The notes beneath the pieces are model-generated. The model did no database searches. It was not told the DNA's origin and was given only the letters and a program-made list of their open reading frames with translations. Below, piece by piece: positions 43,307 through 54,374 of a DNA stretch of 64,000 nucleotides. A program made the translations under genes and the position numbers. Within the stretch, counting starts at the first letter, position 1; each line of letters opens with the position of its first letter. The DNA is from Nematopogon swammerdamellus. Lineage: Eukaryota > Arthropoda > Insecta > Lepidoptera > Adelidae. Location: assembly GCA_946902875.1 (NCBI GenBank), contig OX336336.1:7348545-7412544 (forward strand), given 5' to 3'.

Positions 43307-43830
43307 AAAGAATTACCGCGTATCTTCTATCCGGCAGCACCGGTTTGTTTTCGAAAAAGTTAACGGTTACGGTTTCAATTCCCCGGTGGACGAGCGTGCA
43401 ACGAAGCTATAGAGGTTGATTATCCGTTACAGAGCGCATATTATATATATGTCAGCAGTTCCGCAGGTAACTTTTCGCCAATGTAACTTCGAACTGAATT
43501 TGAGCCAGACGAAGCCATCCGAGCTGAGGGATGGTGCATGGACTTTTTATTTTCTTTAACATAGGATGGCTGGAGCTGTAACGTCAGAATAAATAATAAC
43601 ATAACCTTTACTTATATAACATTCAAACAAGGATCAGTGGAATACCCTTCCATTACAACATCACGTACTCCACCAACAATACCATATTCATATAAGCATA
43701 GTAAGCATAGCGACTTACTAAAATACCCAGAGACCATTTGAGTTTATTAGAGGGGAAAATCAGGCTTGGTCGGCGTACGGTAAGTAGGTACCGATTAACT
43801 TACCTAACACTAAACACGAGATCGCATAAC
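43307..43830. other. Gene-free stretch
   Basis: Nothing recognised. Confidence 0.4.
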
Positions 43831-44165
43831 TCACACATGCTGTATCCCGACAAACTGGGTAATCGGTGTTGTGCTGCAAAAACTAACATAAATTACAGCA
43901 CAACACCGACCACCACGCTTAGCAAATTATTCGGACGAGATAACTATCAAGCAGAAAGTATTAGCAAGTATTATATATAAGGCACGAAGACCCACCTGCT
44001 ACATGACTAGGCGGAAGGACTGCGCCAAGGTGAGAGGTGGCTAGCATGTAGCCCTTTAGCGCGGCATCTCGTCCTTAACCCTTAGTCGTCTTTTACGACA
44101 TGCACGGGGAGAGATGCAGTGGGGCAATTCTTTTTAAGCACCGGGCTCACACAGTACTTCAAGTT
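43831..44165 (+). repeat. Repeat H, full form
   Basis: TGTATCCCGACAAACTGGGT, GTGTTGTGCTGCAAAAACTA, ACAGCACAACACCGACCACC, GGCACGAAGACCCACCTGCT, CATGCACGGGGAGAGATGCA, GCACCGGGCTCACACAGTAC. Confidence 0.6.
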
Positions 44166-44221
44166 AGACTTAAGAGAAGACTGCTCTTATCGTAGTATAC
44201 GGACTAAAATGTTGTACGTAG

Positions 44222-44582
44222 TTTTTTTTTATGGAAATTGACACGTTTGGCTACATCACCTACTACATGCGTGATGTCAGCCTATAACACCGGGTGAACT
44301 AGGCGCCATGTCTGTGCTTCCCTTCATATCATGTCGGCTACACTGAACTGGACGGAAAACCGTTTATATAGCCGTTTATATAATAGCCGTTACGACCGAC
44401 GTTTCGCTCAGTGCAGTAGTATCAACCCGGGCGGGATAAACCCTACCACCTAATAAGGTAAGAAGGGAAGGGACCTACAGTTTAAAGTGGAAACCGAGCC
44501 ACGGTCAGCCTCCAACGGTCGAGCGGTCACCCATTCAATTACTGATCAGTCGACCGACCGCACCACTGAGCTACCGAGGCTG
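44222..44582 (-). mobile_element. SINE-5S, near full length
   Basis: All tail and body modules plus the T arm. In the head, part of the 5S-like segment is deleted (AATTACTGATCAGTCGACCG joins the two sides). A ~20-bp stretch (ATAGCCGTTTATATAATAGC) is locally duplicated. Confidence 0.7.
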
Positions 44583-44890
44583 AGAAAAATTATCGTCGTA
44601 GTTTCCGTACAATTTCAATAGTATGGCCGTTCCATGAATGACCCTTCCAGTTACTTCTTAATCCGTTTAAATACCCAACATGGCATGACATATTTTGCTG
44701 CCACCTGACAAACGATGCATGCGATGAGACACCAAGGAGAAGTGTGACCACGCAACGCAACGCGGGCTCGACGTACCGTGTTATTGGACCGAGCCTGCAT
44801 CTAGTCTGGCAAAGGAAACTTGAACTTTGCTAGAAGAAGTGCACGTTCAAACTCACTTACCCATCGGTATCGCTAGCAATCAGTTTTAGA
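44583..44890. other. Gene-free stretch
   Basis: Nothing recognised. Confidence 0.4.
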
Positions 44891-44903
44891 CAGCCTCAGT
44901 AGC

Positions 44904-45137
44904 TGTGGAACTGTCTTCCGGCGAGTGTTTCCTGAATCTTAACTTGGGTGTCTTCAAACGACGTATTAACGGGCTTGACAGCCTACCAGCAGTCCGCAAA
45001 TCTGCTGGCATGGCAACTAACTGAGCGTGGTTTCGCGAGGAGAGGTGTTTTTGGCTCTGTCGACTGCACCATCTACATCGACATGCACGCACTGTCTCTC
45101 GGCACAGCCACCCATGTTTGTTTACATAAAAAAAAAG
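44904..45137 (+). mobile_element. LINE-G tail inserted in SINE-5S head
   Basis: GTGGAACTGTCTTCCGGCGA, then a frame reading LGVFKRRINGLDSLPAVRKS, then GAGCGTGGTTTCGCGAGGAG and TTTACATAAAAAAAA. The flanking SINE halves meet at GCT. This is a tail-only insertion, as expected of aborted reverse transcription. Confidence 0.6.
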
Positions 45138-46889
45138 CTCAGTGGTGCTGTCGTGATCAAAGCACACCTGGGCGCTGTCAGTACTTGGATGGGTGACCGC
45201 TCGACCGTTGGAGATTGACCGTGGTTCGGATTCCACGTAAAGCTGTAGGTGCCTTCCCTTCTTACCTTACTAGGTAGTAGAGATGCCGATCGGTTTAAAT
45301 ACAATAAGTTGCACACCGAATAATACCAAAAATTTGGTATAAAACCGGTATAATACCGATAGATCACCGTTGCTTTGGTGACTAACATAAAAAATCATTA
45401 GCGTATAAATAACATTAAAAAAGGACGTTTAGTACTCCCGCATAAGGTTGATTCTTGGTTTAGTAGGTAGGTAGTATCCCCCCGCGAGGCCGCCCGTAAT
45501 GCCAAAGAGCGCGTGCACCTAGATCGGTATAAAACGGATTAGTCACCGTTGCTTTGGTGACTAACGGGTCATTTACACTGAGGCAACAGCGTCCGACATT
45601 GTGGCATGCTACACTGTAGCATGCAACAATGTTGGTCGATGTTGCACACGCTACAAAGCGACAACGTTCAACAAAATACAAGCATATCGAAGCACGCACC
45701 GCACGCCGTACGTGTGTATGGGAATGGGACGGTTCGATTGACATGTGGCGTGCGCGGTGCGGCATCTCTAGATAGAAGTACCTACCTGGGTTAGAATTAA
45801 ATTGGTTTTTTTAAATGGTGTGGTCAAACGAAAAAAATATGCAATTTAATTAATACTATACAATACAGGGTGAAATTGTTATGTTTTGTATTTATGCTAC
45901 GCCACAATGTAAATTAGCCTTAACCTACAAGTTATGCATTCATAACATTATATTGTCAGTAGTACATCTAACTTTATTTCGTAAAGATTAAGGTTCAAAA
46001 TAATAAATAACACTCAAGCGTGGCGGTGGCGCTCTCAAAGAACAGAAAGCCTAGCCGCACCGCCGCCGCCGGCGGCGAGCGTCAAAGCGCGGCGGCGAGC
46101 GTCAAAGCGCGGCGGCGAGCGTCAAAGCGCGGCGGCACGCTTTGCGTCGAGCGGCTTACTTGGTAGATGTCAAAGCTTTAATACTTCCGATATTCTCGAA
46201 ATTGTACTTTATGTCCATGCCATAGAGCTGAAGAGCGCGCTACTCACAATGAGGAATCAACCAGAAATAGGTACTAATATGTAATATGCACATGCAGTTT
46301 CAATGTATTATATTTATGAATATGTATAATTATGTATTGATTAGGAATTACGTAATTTTTGTATATTTATTAAAGTAGTAGGTAGTAAGTAAGTAGGTAG
46401 GTATTGTAAAAAAAAATCTACTTTTAAATAAATAAAAGTACGATAATACTGATTAATGTAATGATAATGAATGACACAGTAGGCATTAACATAAGCTTTA
46501 CTCGTAGTGCGTATTGTTGCATAAAGTTTCATCATTGGGAAAGTTTCATTCCCATTTCATTGGGAAAGGTCCATGCCCAGCAGTGAGACATTGAAAAGGG
46601 CTGTTGAAGAAGAAAAGAGGATTATAAAATTTTTGACACTGTCGAATAACAACATCCATTTATGACGTATTTCGTGATTTCAAGGCGGCCGGGCTGGCCC
46701 GGTTGGCGGGCTAGCCCGGCTAGCCCGGTTGGCCTAGCGATATAACGACACGATCTGTCACGACTCGTGTTCGTGCTCAGTTTCGTGTCCATCTCCGACA
46801 CGTGTGTAGATATGAGCGCCGATAACCACCCGATCGGCGGCGGCGCGCCGACTAAAAATTGTCGGCGGCGGCGGCGTTGTCGGCGGCGC

Positions 46890-47090
46890 GACCTTGTATG
46901 GGCGCGTTCCGGTAGAAAGCTGTTAGCCGGCGCCTATGTACTAGCGCCGACCGGCGCCGACCAGCGCTGGTTGTTGACGCAGACAGTCTCCATAGGGCGC
47001 GTTCAGGTAGAAAGCTGGTAGCAGGCGCCGATGTACCAGCGCCGACCAGCGCTGGTTGTTAAGGCAGACAGTCGCCATACTTCGTGCCGA
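46890..47090 (+). repeat. ~84-bp tandem units, with inverted copy at 47778-47855
   Basis: GGGCGCGTTCMGGTAGAAAG then GCGCCGATGTACCAGCGCCG and ACCAGCGCTGGTTGTT; two units starting at 46899 and 46996. An inverted copy (TACCAGCTTTCTACCTGAAC) lies at 47822-47841. Confidence 0.7.
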
Positions 47091-47455
47091 ACCAGCGCCT
47101 ATAAGCGCCGACAAACTCCGAGAAACGCGGATCGGCGCTGTCGTTTGCGAGAAACGAACGTGTCTCACTGTTCGTGAATGTTTATTAAAATTGTAAAAAA
47201 ATGTGTACTGACATTTTGATTTCGTTAGTATTTAGTAGACCTATAGTAGTGTGGGATAAAAGAGATAGAAGACACCAAAATAGATACGTGGTGGATAAAT
47301 GTTGGAATGTTTTCTGAGTTTGAGAAACACATTGTCTAATAGAAAAAGGTCTTCATCCGATGAGCCCGAGATTTTCATTTTCACACTACCTACCTACTCA
47401 GTCACACAGATTTATCAGCTTCTACCGGCTTTCTTTATGTAGCAACTACCGGCGC

Positions 47456-47777
47456 CATGGACGAAATATACTGGACTTATCATTAACGTCGTCAACAAAG
47501 CGAACCGGGGTCGCAGCGAAAGGGGTAAGAAGACGGCGAGGGAGCGGGGACGTTGCGTATGCGATGTTTTTCCATCTCTGTCAATCACGCAGTCGCACAG
47601 TATTTCTTTCCTCGTCTACGAATTCACCTACACACACTTGAAGAGGAGAAAAAGATAAGACGATCGAGTGCCTTCGTGAGTGAGCGAGATGCAGTTCAGT
47701 CAGTAAGTGAGCCTGACGCCCGTGCGTGGTTACTCCCGCTCGCCTATGTATGATCGGTCCAGTATATTTCGTCCATG
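47456..47777. mobile_element. P-element-like MITE, 322 bp
   Basis: Perfect 20-bp terminal inverted repeats CATGGACGAAATATACTGGA (47456-47475; complement 47758-47777), flanked by an exact 8-bp target duplication ACCGGCGC (47448-47455 and 47778-47785). P elements also make 8-bp duplications and begin CATGATGAAATAACATA, so the start is similar. No coding capacity. Removing it restores continuity of the surrounding inverted-repeat unit. Confidence 0.8.
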
Positions 47778-48364
47778 ACCGGCGCCGACCAGCGCCCGTC
47801 GGCGCTTGTACATCGGCGCCGGCTACCAGCTTTCTACCTGAACGCGCCCATATGCGAGCGCGTCCAAGATAAAGATGATTCTGTATACTTATTAATTAAA
47901 TTTGTAGCTATTTTAATGGTAGAGCCCGAGTCGGTCACCAAGACAACATCGTTTTGTGTTAACATATTTTTTTCTTCGAAAAGTCTATCGGTGCGATCAG
48001 ACTGACTGACCGCACTCGGTTCGGCGCGCCGACCGCGTTAGGCGGCGGCGGCGGCCTGGCGGAAAGCGCGGCGGCGGCGGCGCGCCGGCGCGGCGCTGGC
48101 GGCGCGCCGGCGCGGCGCTCATACCTACACGTGTGCCACGTCTGGTCAGCGGTTCTCGAGATATGATCTTTTTAAAAAATAAGTTACTCCACGATATACA
48201 CTACCACTAGGTATACGAAGTTTCGTCAAAAAATCCTAAGCCTTCTAGTTCTCGCAGAAAACGGGATGCCACGGAACCCTCTTTACGCGAGCTCGACTCG
48301 AACTTGACCACTTTCCCATGATTTAAACATATTTGCCCATGATATAAAAAATATAAAAAATCTT

Positions 48365-48425
48365 CAAGATTTGAAACGATGACCTATCGGGTCGTAGGCA
48401 AGCCCTTTCGCGCTGCGCTACATGC
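48365..48425 (-). pseudogene. tRNA-like relic
   Basis: Minus strand shows TGTAGCGCAGCGCGAAAGGG (A-box-like) and ATCGTTTCAAATC (worn B box) ~45 bp apart. No functional tRNA claimed. Confidence 0.35.
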
Positions 48426-49385
48426 AACTTCACTAATGCGTTAAAATTTTCGTATCTGTTGCTGAGCTCGACTCACAGCTACTTACTAGTTTCGCGGGGA
48501 TCCTCGCCCTTTCCCCACCGACGTGGCCGAAATTCAAGGCCGCGTTCACTATTATTTGCGCCTTAAGGTTGATTTTTAGTTTGCTGGTGAGTACATACAT
48601 ACATACAACCAACGAACACCTGCGCTGCGTCCGACCGAATCAAAGAGTCCGCCCGCACCGCCAAAGAGAGCACGCGCCGCGCCGCGCAGCGCTCCGCGTA
48701 CATACGCACCCATTTGTCGGCGCTGGCGGCGGCAGTCGCTTTGTGCATCGGTCTCTCTCTTTACAGAAGGACTTGCAGCTTGAGCGGCTGTGCTTTGATT
48801 TTTTTGTTGCCACCAGTCAGTCTGATTCTGTCATTCCGTAAAGCAATACATACGCCACGCGCGCGACACATCCCCGCGAAAATCAAAATGCCGCACACTG
48901 CGTGCGAGGTTTGGCAACATTTTCAAGTCTTAAACACTTCAAATGGGAAGAATCATGTTGCGAGTATATACTGCAAGTTAACATAGTCAAGATAGTGATA
49001 TTTAGCATAATACTTGTCAGCTAAGTCAGTACAAACTCCATATATTGGAGCACAAACTTGATTAGTTCACGAATGTGGTTAGTCACCAAAGTCACGGTGA
49101 TCTATTGGTATTATACCGGTATTAAACCGTGTCTTATTGAATCATACCGTGTTTTTACAACTCTACTAGGTAGTACGGTTTAACCCGCCTGGATTGGTAC
49201 CACCGTGCTGAATGAAAGGTCGGACGAAACGGTTATGTATATAGTTCGTGTTTTCCGTCCAGTTTATTGTAGCCGGCACGACCGAAGGGAAGCACTGACA
49301 TGGCACCTAGTTCACCAAGGTGTTATGGGCTGACATCACGGATGTAGTAGGTGATGTAGCCAACCGTGTCAGTTTCCATAAAAAA

Positions 49386-49660
49386 GTAGTAAAAAACATA
49401 CATAACCGATACGATAATCGCGCAAATAATTTGTCTAGATAGAAAAAGACGTGAGTTTCGAAAGTATCTATCGAAACATACATACATAACCGATACGATA
49501 ATCGCACAAGTAATTTGTCTATATAGAAAAAGACGTGAGTTACGTAAGTAGCGAAACATAAATAACCGATGCGATAATCGCACAAATAATTTGTCTATAT
49601 AGAAAAAGACGTGAGTTTCGAAAGTATCAAAACTCACGTCTTTTTCTATGGAAATTTGGT
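49386..49660 (-). repeat. ~80-bp tandem repeat, three copies plus inverted end
   Basis: ATAACCGATACGATAATCG starts at 49402, 49486 and 49562 (spacing 84 and 76). Each unit ends in AGAAAAAGACGTGAGTT. The third is followed by the inverted ACTCACGTCTTTTTCTA (49631-49647). The minus strand stays open through all copies (LFVRLSHRLFMF-type repeats), which I take to be fortuitous. Confidence 0.75.
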
Positions 49661-49902
49661 TACACTCGTTTGTCATGCTCTGTGGTTCTGAGCCCGCAGT
49701 GCACACAAATAAATGCGGCGCCGGTTGCAATGGAGCAAGCAAATTGCACATGTCCCAGAGGTTAGAAAAATGTTCCGCTCTCTCGCGATGCATTTCCACT
49801 CAACCTGTACGTGTACGTGTTTCCGGACGACGACGTCGACACGTGCACTTCTGTACGAAGTGAAAAAGTGTTTTGTGCAGACGCGTGGGATTTAGAATGT
49901 AC

Positions 49903-50290
49903 ATTTTTAGGGTTCCGTATCCGGTACGGACCCTATTACTAAGCCTACGCCGTCTATCTGTCTGTCTGTCTGTCCGTCCGTCTGTCTGTCTGTCCGAGGG
50001 CTGTATCTCTTGAACCGTAATAGGTAGCCCGTTGAAATTTTCATAGAATATGTGTTATTATGGCCGATATAAAAACAAATAATAAAAATAAGAAAAAGTA
50101 AAAAATTCACGGGGTCCCCATAGAAGAAACCAAAAAATTGTATGCGCGCGCGACATCTACCGAATAGAGGGTGAAGCATTTTAACTAATAACATGCCATC
50201 TAGATGGCGTGAGTGGCGCTAGCCACGACATGGCGATGGTGATACGGAACCCTCGGTGCGCGAGTTCGACTCGCACTTTGCCGGTTTTTT
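49903..50290 (-). mobile_element. Repeat C, near full length
   Basis: TTTTTAGGGTTCCGTATCCG to GAGTTCGACTCGCACTTTGC. Includes the GATGGCGTGAGTGGCGCTAG block found in the long form. Confidence 0.6.
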
Positions 50291-51494
50291 ATGAATGCCC
50301 CTCTCTCTACACACATGTAATCAGCAACGGACTTCCCAAAAATATTGATTCTTCATTTGCCCAGGCCGTTATCTTCTGAATGATGTAACCGCAATGGTAA
50401 CGGGAAGGGTTATCGTTAACCCCCTGACTCCGGATTATGTCGGTAATCTTTTTGACGTTTGTGGCGATTTATGGGAGCTCCGTCGCACGCTTGGGCGGGC
50501 GCGACCCCGGCGCGACAGAGGACAGTTCGTGTCCCTTGCATGCAGAGACCAAACATTCTACTCTCTTGTTGGTACAATTATCGTGTACATACCAGTGATA
50601 TATAAGTCAATGGTACATACTGTAAAACCATTATTCTTCATAATCTTGCCTTATGATCTTTGAATTATGAGTAATGGAACTGGGAATTTGGATTCTCAAA
50701 TTCAAATATAGAAGCTTCCGCGATGGAACAGTGCGCAAACTTTGTTCTAAATTTGAATTTGTTTATAGCTATCCGTGGGCCTGACGCCCTGTAAGCGCCG
50801 CGCCGCCGCCACCGCCTTCGCAATTCTATGTTCGCTTATAAGCCGAGAACTACTCAGTCAATTTACATGATGGTTTCACTGACATATTTTGGAACAGCTA
50901 GTTTTGAATCCACAACGGCCGGAACCTGGTTTCAAGAACTTCCCTTTTCCAATTTACTCACAATGACACTCATCCTCGGAGACCTCCAATAAGCGTGATT
51001 ATTATTTTATTTGCACTTATTCCAATGCGTTCATTATCTTATGTTTTATTATTCATTTTTATCAATTAATGGTTGCTATGCTACATGTGTTTCGTCTGCT
51101 TTTTTTTTTTTGCTGCATAAGACGATGACCACAATTTTCTTATTAGTCTTCTCCCTGCCTGCCTATTTTCTATTAGCGATTATCGCAAAAATAGCAGTAG
51201 CAGCAGCTCTGTCTCACTAGACGCATTACGAAGCTCGTTGGAGCTAGTGAAACGGATCGATGAATGAATTGCTAGTACATAAAAGCTCCGCTGCTCGTCC
51301 TACATAATCTGCATAGGAATAATTCGATTTCTCTTTCCATTACGCATACACGCTGAGTTCTATCGCAGCCCATTCCCTCTTTCCTGCAGGACGCCCGCAG
51401 ATTGCGAGAGATGGCGTACAGCTAGGCATTAGGAAGCACACACGGAAATAGTTGCCCAGAAGGCGCATCAACTTGTCAAGAGTGAAACAAACGT
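50291..51494. other. Gene-free stretch
   Basis: Frame 50394-50663 has no recognisable domain. CpG-rich spots at 50478-50520 and 50783-50815. Nothing else seen. Confidence 0.35.
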
Positions 51495-51664
51495 GAACAT
51501 ACCGCCAATCATCCGTCAATACCATCAATACCATGATGTTGAAATGCCGGCTCCGCTTTTCGACGGAGCCGGCATTTCAACTCCCACTTAGGACTAGGAA
51601 TAACGTTATCTGACAGATGGCGTATGGCGAATCTGTCAGATCAAATGGTATTGACGGTATGTTC
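51495..51664. mobile_element. MITE with strong internal hairpin
   Basis: Terminal pair: GAACATACCG + TCAATACCAT (split by 10 extra bases) at the left against ATGGTATTGACGGTATGTTC at the right. Internal stem GTTGAAATGCCGGCTCCG / CGGAGCCGGCATTTCAAC with an 8-nt loop (51538-51581). Confidence 0.7.
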
Positions 51665-52736
51665 AAGGGTGTCTGTTTTTTTTTCTCTTTTCCTCTTCGT
51701 TCTTTTCTATGTATGTTCTAAATTGTATTATATAAAATGTCTATAAACTTGTGTTATTTATAATATAAAAATGTCTGTCGTTGCATCAAATTGTCAATGG
51801 GTTATTAAATTAAGGTACAAGTCGTACCAAGTTTTGTGCAGTCAAAAACTCAAAATATAATTTAGTCATCAATTGAAGCGAAGCTTTTTAACGCACGTTT
51901 GAGATAGAAACCTAACTCAGAAAAAGAGATATGTCACGAAAGTACCAAATGAAGTTACAAAGCTCCTCGTTGGCTGGCAGCGCATAGCACTGCTTGAGCG
52001 CCATCTATGAGAGTCTTTTAAAGTCGAACCATTGTATAAGTAGGAATATAAGTATAATAATATAAGTTCCATAAAAAAAAGGAATATCGTATAGATGGTG
52101 CTATCGCGATCTAAATTAAATTAATATGTAATTTGATTTTATGTAAATACAAAGCGTAAGATGCTTCGCTTCTGTCGGGTGTCCCACGACACTCACCTTT
52201 TAATTAAATATTATATTTTATTTGTCATTTACAGTATGCAATATCATTTGATGACAATACCCTTTCAAGGTATTCATTTCCGTGGTCCGACCCTTAATTG
52301 GATCGTATGGTTCCCTAACGCGTTCCGCCTGGATTAGAGTGAGCGGTTTCTTTGGAGAGTAATAAATTACATTTTGGCGGCAATGAAGTTAGGCGCCCCC
52401 GTAGCTCCAAGCTGATGAAAGGAATAATTTCTAAGAGGTTTTGAAGCAGGATTCCTGGACGACTTACTTTGCCTTATCCTGATTGACCTTTTGAATGTCA
52501 GGATCTGGGAGATTTATTTTACATATGGTAATTTTTTCTAGACCCACGTACAGTCGTGATCAGAAATCCTTTACCAATTGTAGAACCTTGTCACACTCGC
52601 CAATTCACCGCGTGCAGGATGCGCTGTGCATATGCGCGGCGAGTTAGGGGTTCTTATCGAGGTCCTTATCAACGACAGTCCTTATAAGGTTATGGAGTTG
52701 TCAAAGGATTTATGACCTCGACTTCACCTAGACTTG
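51665..52736. other. Gene-free stretch
   Basis: No gene or repeat recognised. Confidence 0.35.
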
Positions 52737-53199
52737 TTTTATATTATGTGTAATCCAGTATTGGTTTCTGAGTCATATCATATCAGACTGTCATATCAGA
52801 CTGAGTCAGAGGGCCATAACATGTGTAGCGACCAGCCAATATCACCTCCGAGAGGGCAGATGCCATACCGGAGATAAGGATTTATGAATTTAACAATCCA
52901 AAGGGATTTAGATATCCCTTCAGATTTCTGGCTATAAGGGATACAGGAAAACACAGCTGATGCTGATATGCGACCAACTTACATCCAGTACAATGGTACC
53001 AGCTCAGTCGGCAAAAATTTGAGCCTACCACCTAGTAGGGCGCAACGAACCTACAGTTTTACACCGGTTCCGAACGGTGAAGCAGCAGATGTAGGTATGC
53101 ACATTAATTTTTCCGTTCGAAAAAACTCATTGGTACACGCCGACCGGATTCGAACCTCGGACCTCTCGCAAGATCAGCCGACGCCCAGACCACTAGTAC
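52737..53199 (-). mobile_element. SINE-F, full length with local expansions
   Basis: Head complement CACGCCGACCGGATTCGAAC and CCAGACCACTAG; body CACCGGTTCCGAACGGTG; tail CCAGCCAATATCACCTCCGA. A 20-bp duplication ATCATATCAGACTG and an AT-rich ~50-bp insertion near 52885 lengthen it to ~460 bp. Confidence 0.65.
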
Positions 53200-53289
53200 G
53201 TTGGACATTATGTGTATATTTATGTAGGAATATATTTTTTCTAGACAGGAATTTATAACATCGAGGCTTTCGTATCATCACATCAAAAT

Positions 53290-53514
53290 GTGAAGAGGTT
53301 TAATATTATTATCCGCTTTTCTCAACTCTCAACTCAACTCTTTTGCTACTACCTACTTGCATTTCACGATGTTATTCGACTCTCAAACATCCAAAGGTTG
53401 ACTGGAAGAAATTCCTGTCAGGGATAAGTCCGCCTTTGCACATCATGTTCGAATGTGCTTATTACTTATTGTTAAATGTTTCTTGGAGAAATAAAGTATT
53501 TTTTATCTATCTAT
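53290..53514 (+). mobile_element. LINE-E 3' UTR
   Basis: TTTTGCTACTACCTACTTGC, CCAAAGGTTGACTGGAAGAA, GGGATAAGTCCGCCTTTGCA, GGAGAAATAAAGTATTTTTT and CTATCTATC. Confidence 0.65.
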
Positions 53515-53645
53515 CGGCACGACCGAAGGGAAGCAAGCACTGACGTGGCACCAGTTCACCCGGTGTTATGGGCTGACATCACGGATGTTGTAGGTGATGT
53601 GGCCAACCGTGTCAGTTTCCATAAAAAAAAAAAAAAAAAAAAAAA
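53515..53645 (+). mobile_element. SINE-5S tail fused to LINE-E end
   Basis: GGCACGACCGAAGGGAAGCA begins right after the LINE-E CTATCTATC. It ends in a ~27-A run (53619-53645), the longest A-tail in the window. Confidence 0.65.
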
Positions 53646-53751
53646 TCTATCTCTTCCCTATTACAGCACAGCCTACTTGTACGAGTAGGTTGCGTTGATG
53701 AATGTAACGAAACAAAAATATTGGCGAATCGTACTAAAATAATATTATATT

Positions 53752-53965
53752 ATACAAGCTGTGCCCGCGGCTCCGCCCGCTCTCATATTTCACTTCACTG
53801 CTAACCTCATAAGCTATTTAGCGTGATAGTAAGTAGCCTTGATGGGAAGAATCAAGCTATCCGTAGAATTTTGTTTTATTAAAATCGGTTCAGTGGTTCT
53901 CGAGTTATAAGCGGACAGACAGACAGACAGACAGAAAGCAGACGTTGGATTTTATTATAGGTAAG
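53752..53965 (+). repeat. Repeat K
   Basis: TACAAGCTGTGCCCGCGGCT, AAAATCGGTTCAGTGGTTCT, CGAGTTATAAGCGGACAGAC, with a CAGA microsatellite and TTTTATTATAGGTAAGGAT. Confidence 0.55.
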
Positions 53966-54191
53966 GATTTGTGTCAATGTAATATTGCTAAAATTGTGTT
54001 TTCTTTATGACGAAATCAACAACTGAAATTGAACTGAACACTCACTCACAGTCGTATATTGATACAGTTTGGGTTCGCCAAAGAAATCTAAAGGACAGGA
54101 TATGCTATGCGAGCATGTGAAAGTGCGGAAATGCATAATAAATTGTGTGGCATAAAGAATTAATTGCAAATACTCTTCTTCGGAAAATCGT

Positions 54192-54285
54192 CAGCCACAC
54201 GGTAGCTCAGTGGTGCGATTGGTCGACTGCATTTCGTGATCTTAAGCACACCTAGGCGGGTCAGAACTTGGATAGATGTAAACGT
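54192..54285 (+). mobile_element. SINE-5S head fragment
   Basis: CAGCCACACGGTAGCTCAGT, then CTTAAGCACACCTAGGCGGG and TCAGAACTTGGATAGATG. Stops inside the 5S-like segment. Confidence 0.6.
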
Positions 54286-54374
54286 GTAATCAATCATCGT
54301 GCAAGTTATTCGCACGCCTTTTGAAGACACCCAAGTTGTATTTTGTTCACCGCAATTGTATTTAATACATAGCG

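Larger units (their letters stand above)
46798..48135. mobile_element. Inner inverted-repeat element, CpG-rich
   Basis: CACGTGTGTAGATATGAGCG at the left and the complement of CACACGTGTAGGTATGAGCG at the right. Inside both ends lie (GGC)n-type stretches with GGCGCGCCGAC. Target duplication not identified, so the superfamily is open. Confidence 0.45.
45278..49165. mobile_element. hAT-like element, ~3.9 kb, non-autonomous
   Basis: 8-bp target duplication CTAGGTAG at 45270-45277 and 49166-49173. Ends are inverted: TAGAGATGCCG at the left and the complement of TAGAGTTGTAA at the right, fitting the hAT rule (8-bp duplication, YARNG start). Subterminal inverted text extends ~100 bp: TATAATACCGATAGATCACC at the left, GGTGATCTATTGGTATTATA at the right, each next to GGTGACTAAC/GTTAGTCACC. 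No transposase frame is visible. The interior is GC-rich and carries further nested elements. Confidence 0.7.
44891..49385 (+). mobile_element. SINE-5S copy split by two insertions
   Basis: Three separated blocks form one SINE: CAGCCTCAGTAGCT (44891-44904); GCTCAGTGGTGCTGTCGTGA to CCTTACTAGGTAG (45137-45277, head with 5S-like TCAGTACTTGGATGGGTGAC and the T arm); and CTAGGTAGTACGGTTTAACC to the A-run (49166-49385). The gaps are filled by a LINE-G tail and a hAT-like element. Reassembly is based on order and orientation only. Confidence 0.75.

Noticed and set aside
45278..45770. Small hAT MITE ending at CATCTCTA (45763-45770)
   Set aside because: An inverted TAGAGATGCCG end exists there, but the flanks do not match CTAGGTAG, whereas the 49165 end gives an exact 8-bp duplication.
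49323..49799. 158-codon reverse frame
   Set aside because: Runs through a SINE tail and a tandem repeat; repeats of the same hydrophobic text reflect the DNA repeat, not a protein.
51538..51581. Rho-independent terminator
   Set aside because: Stem-loop without a following U-tract, and in a eukaryotic context.
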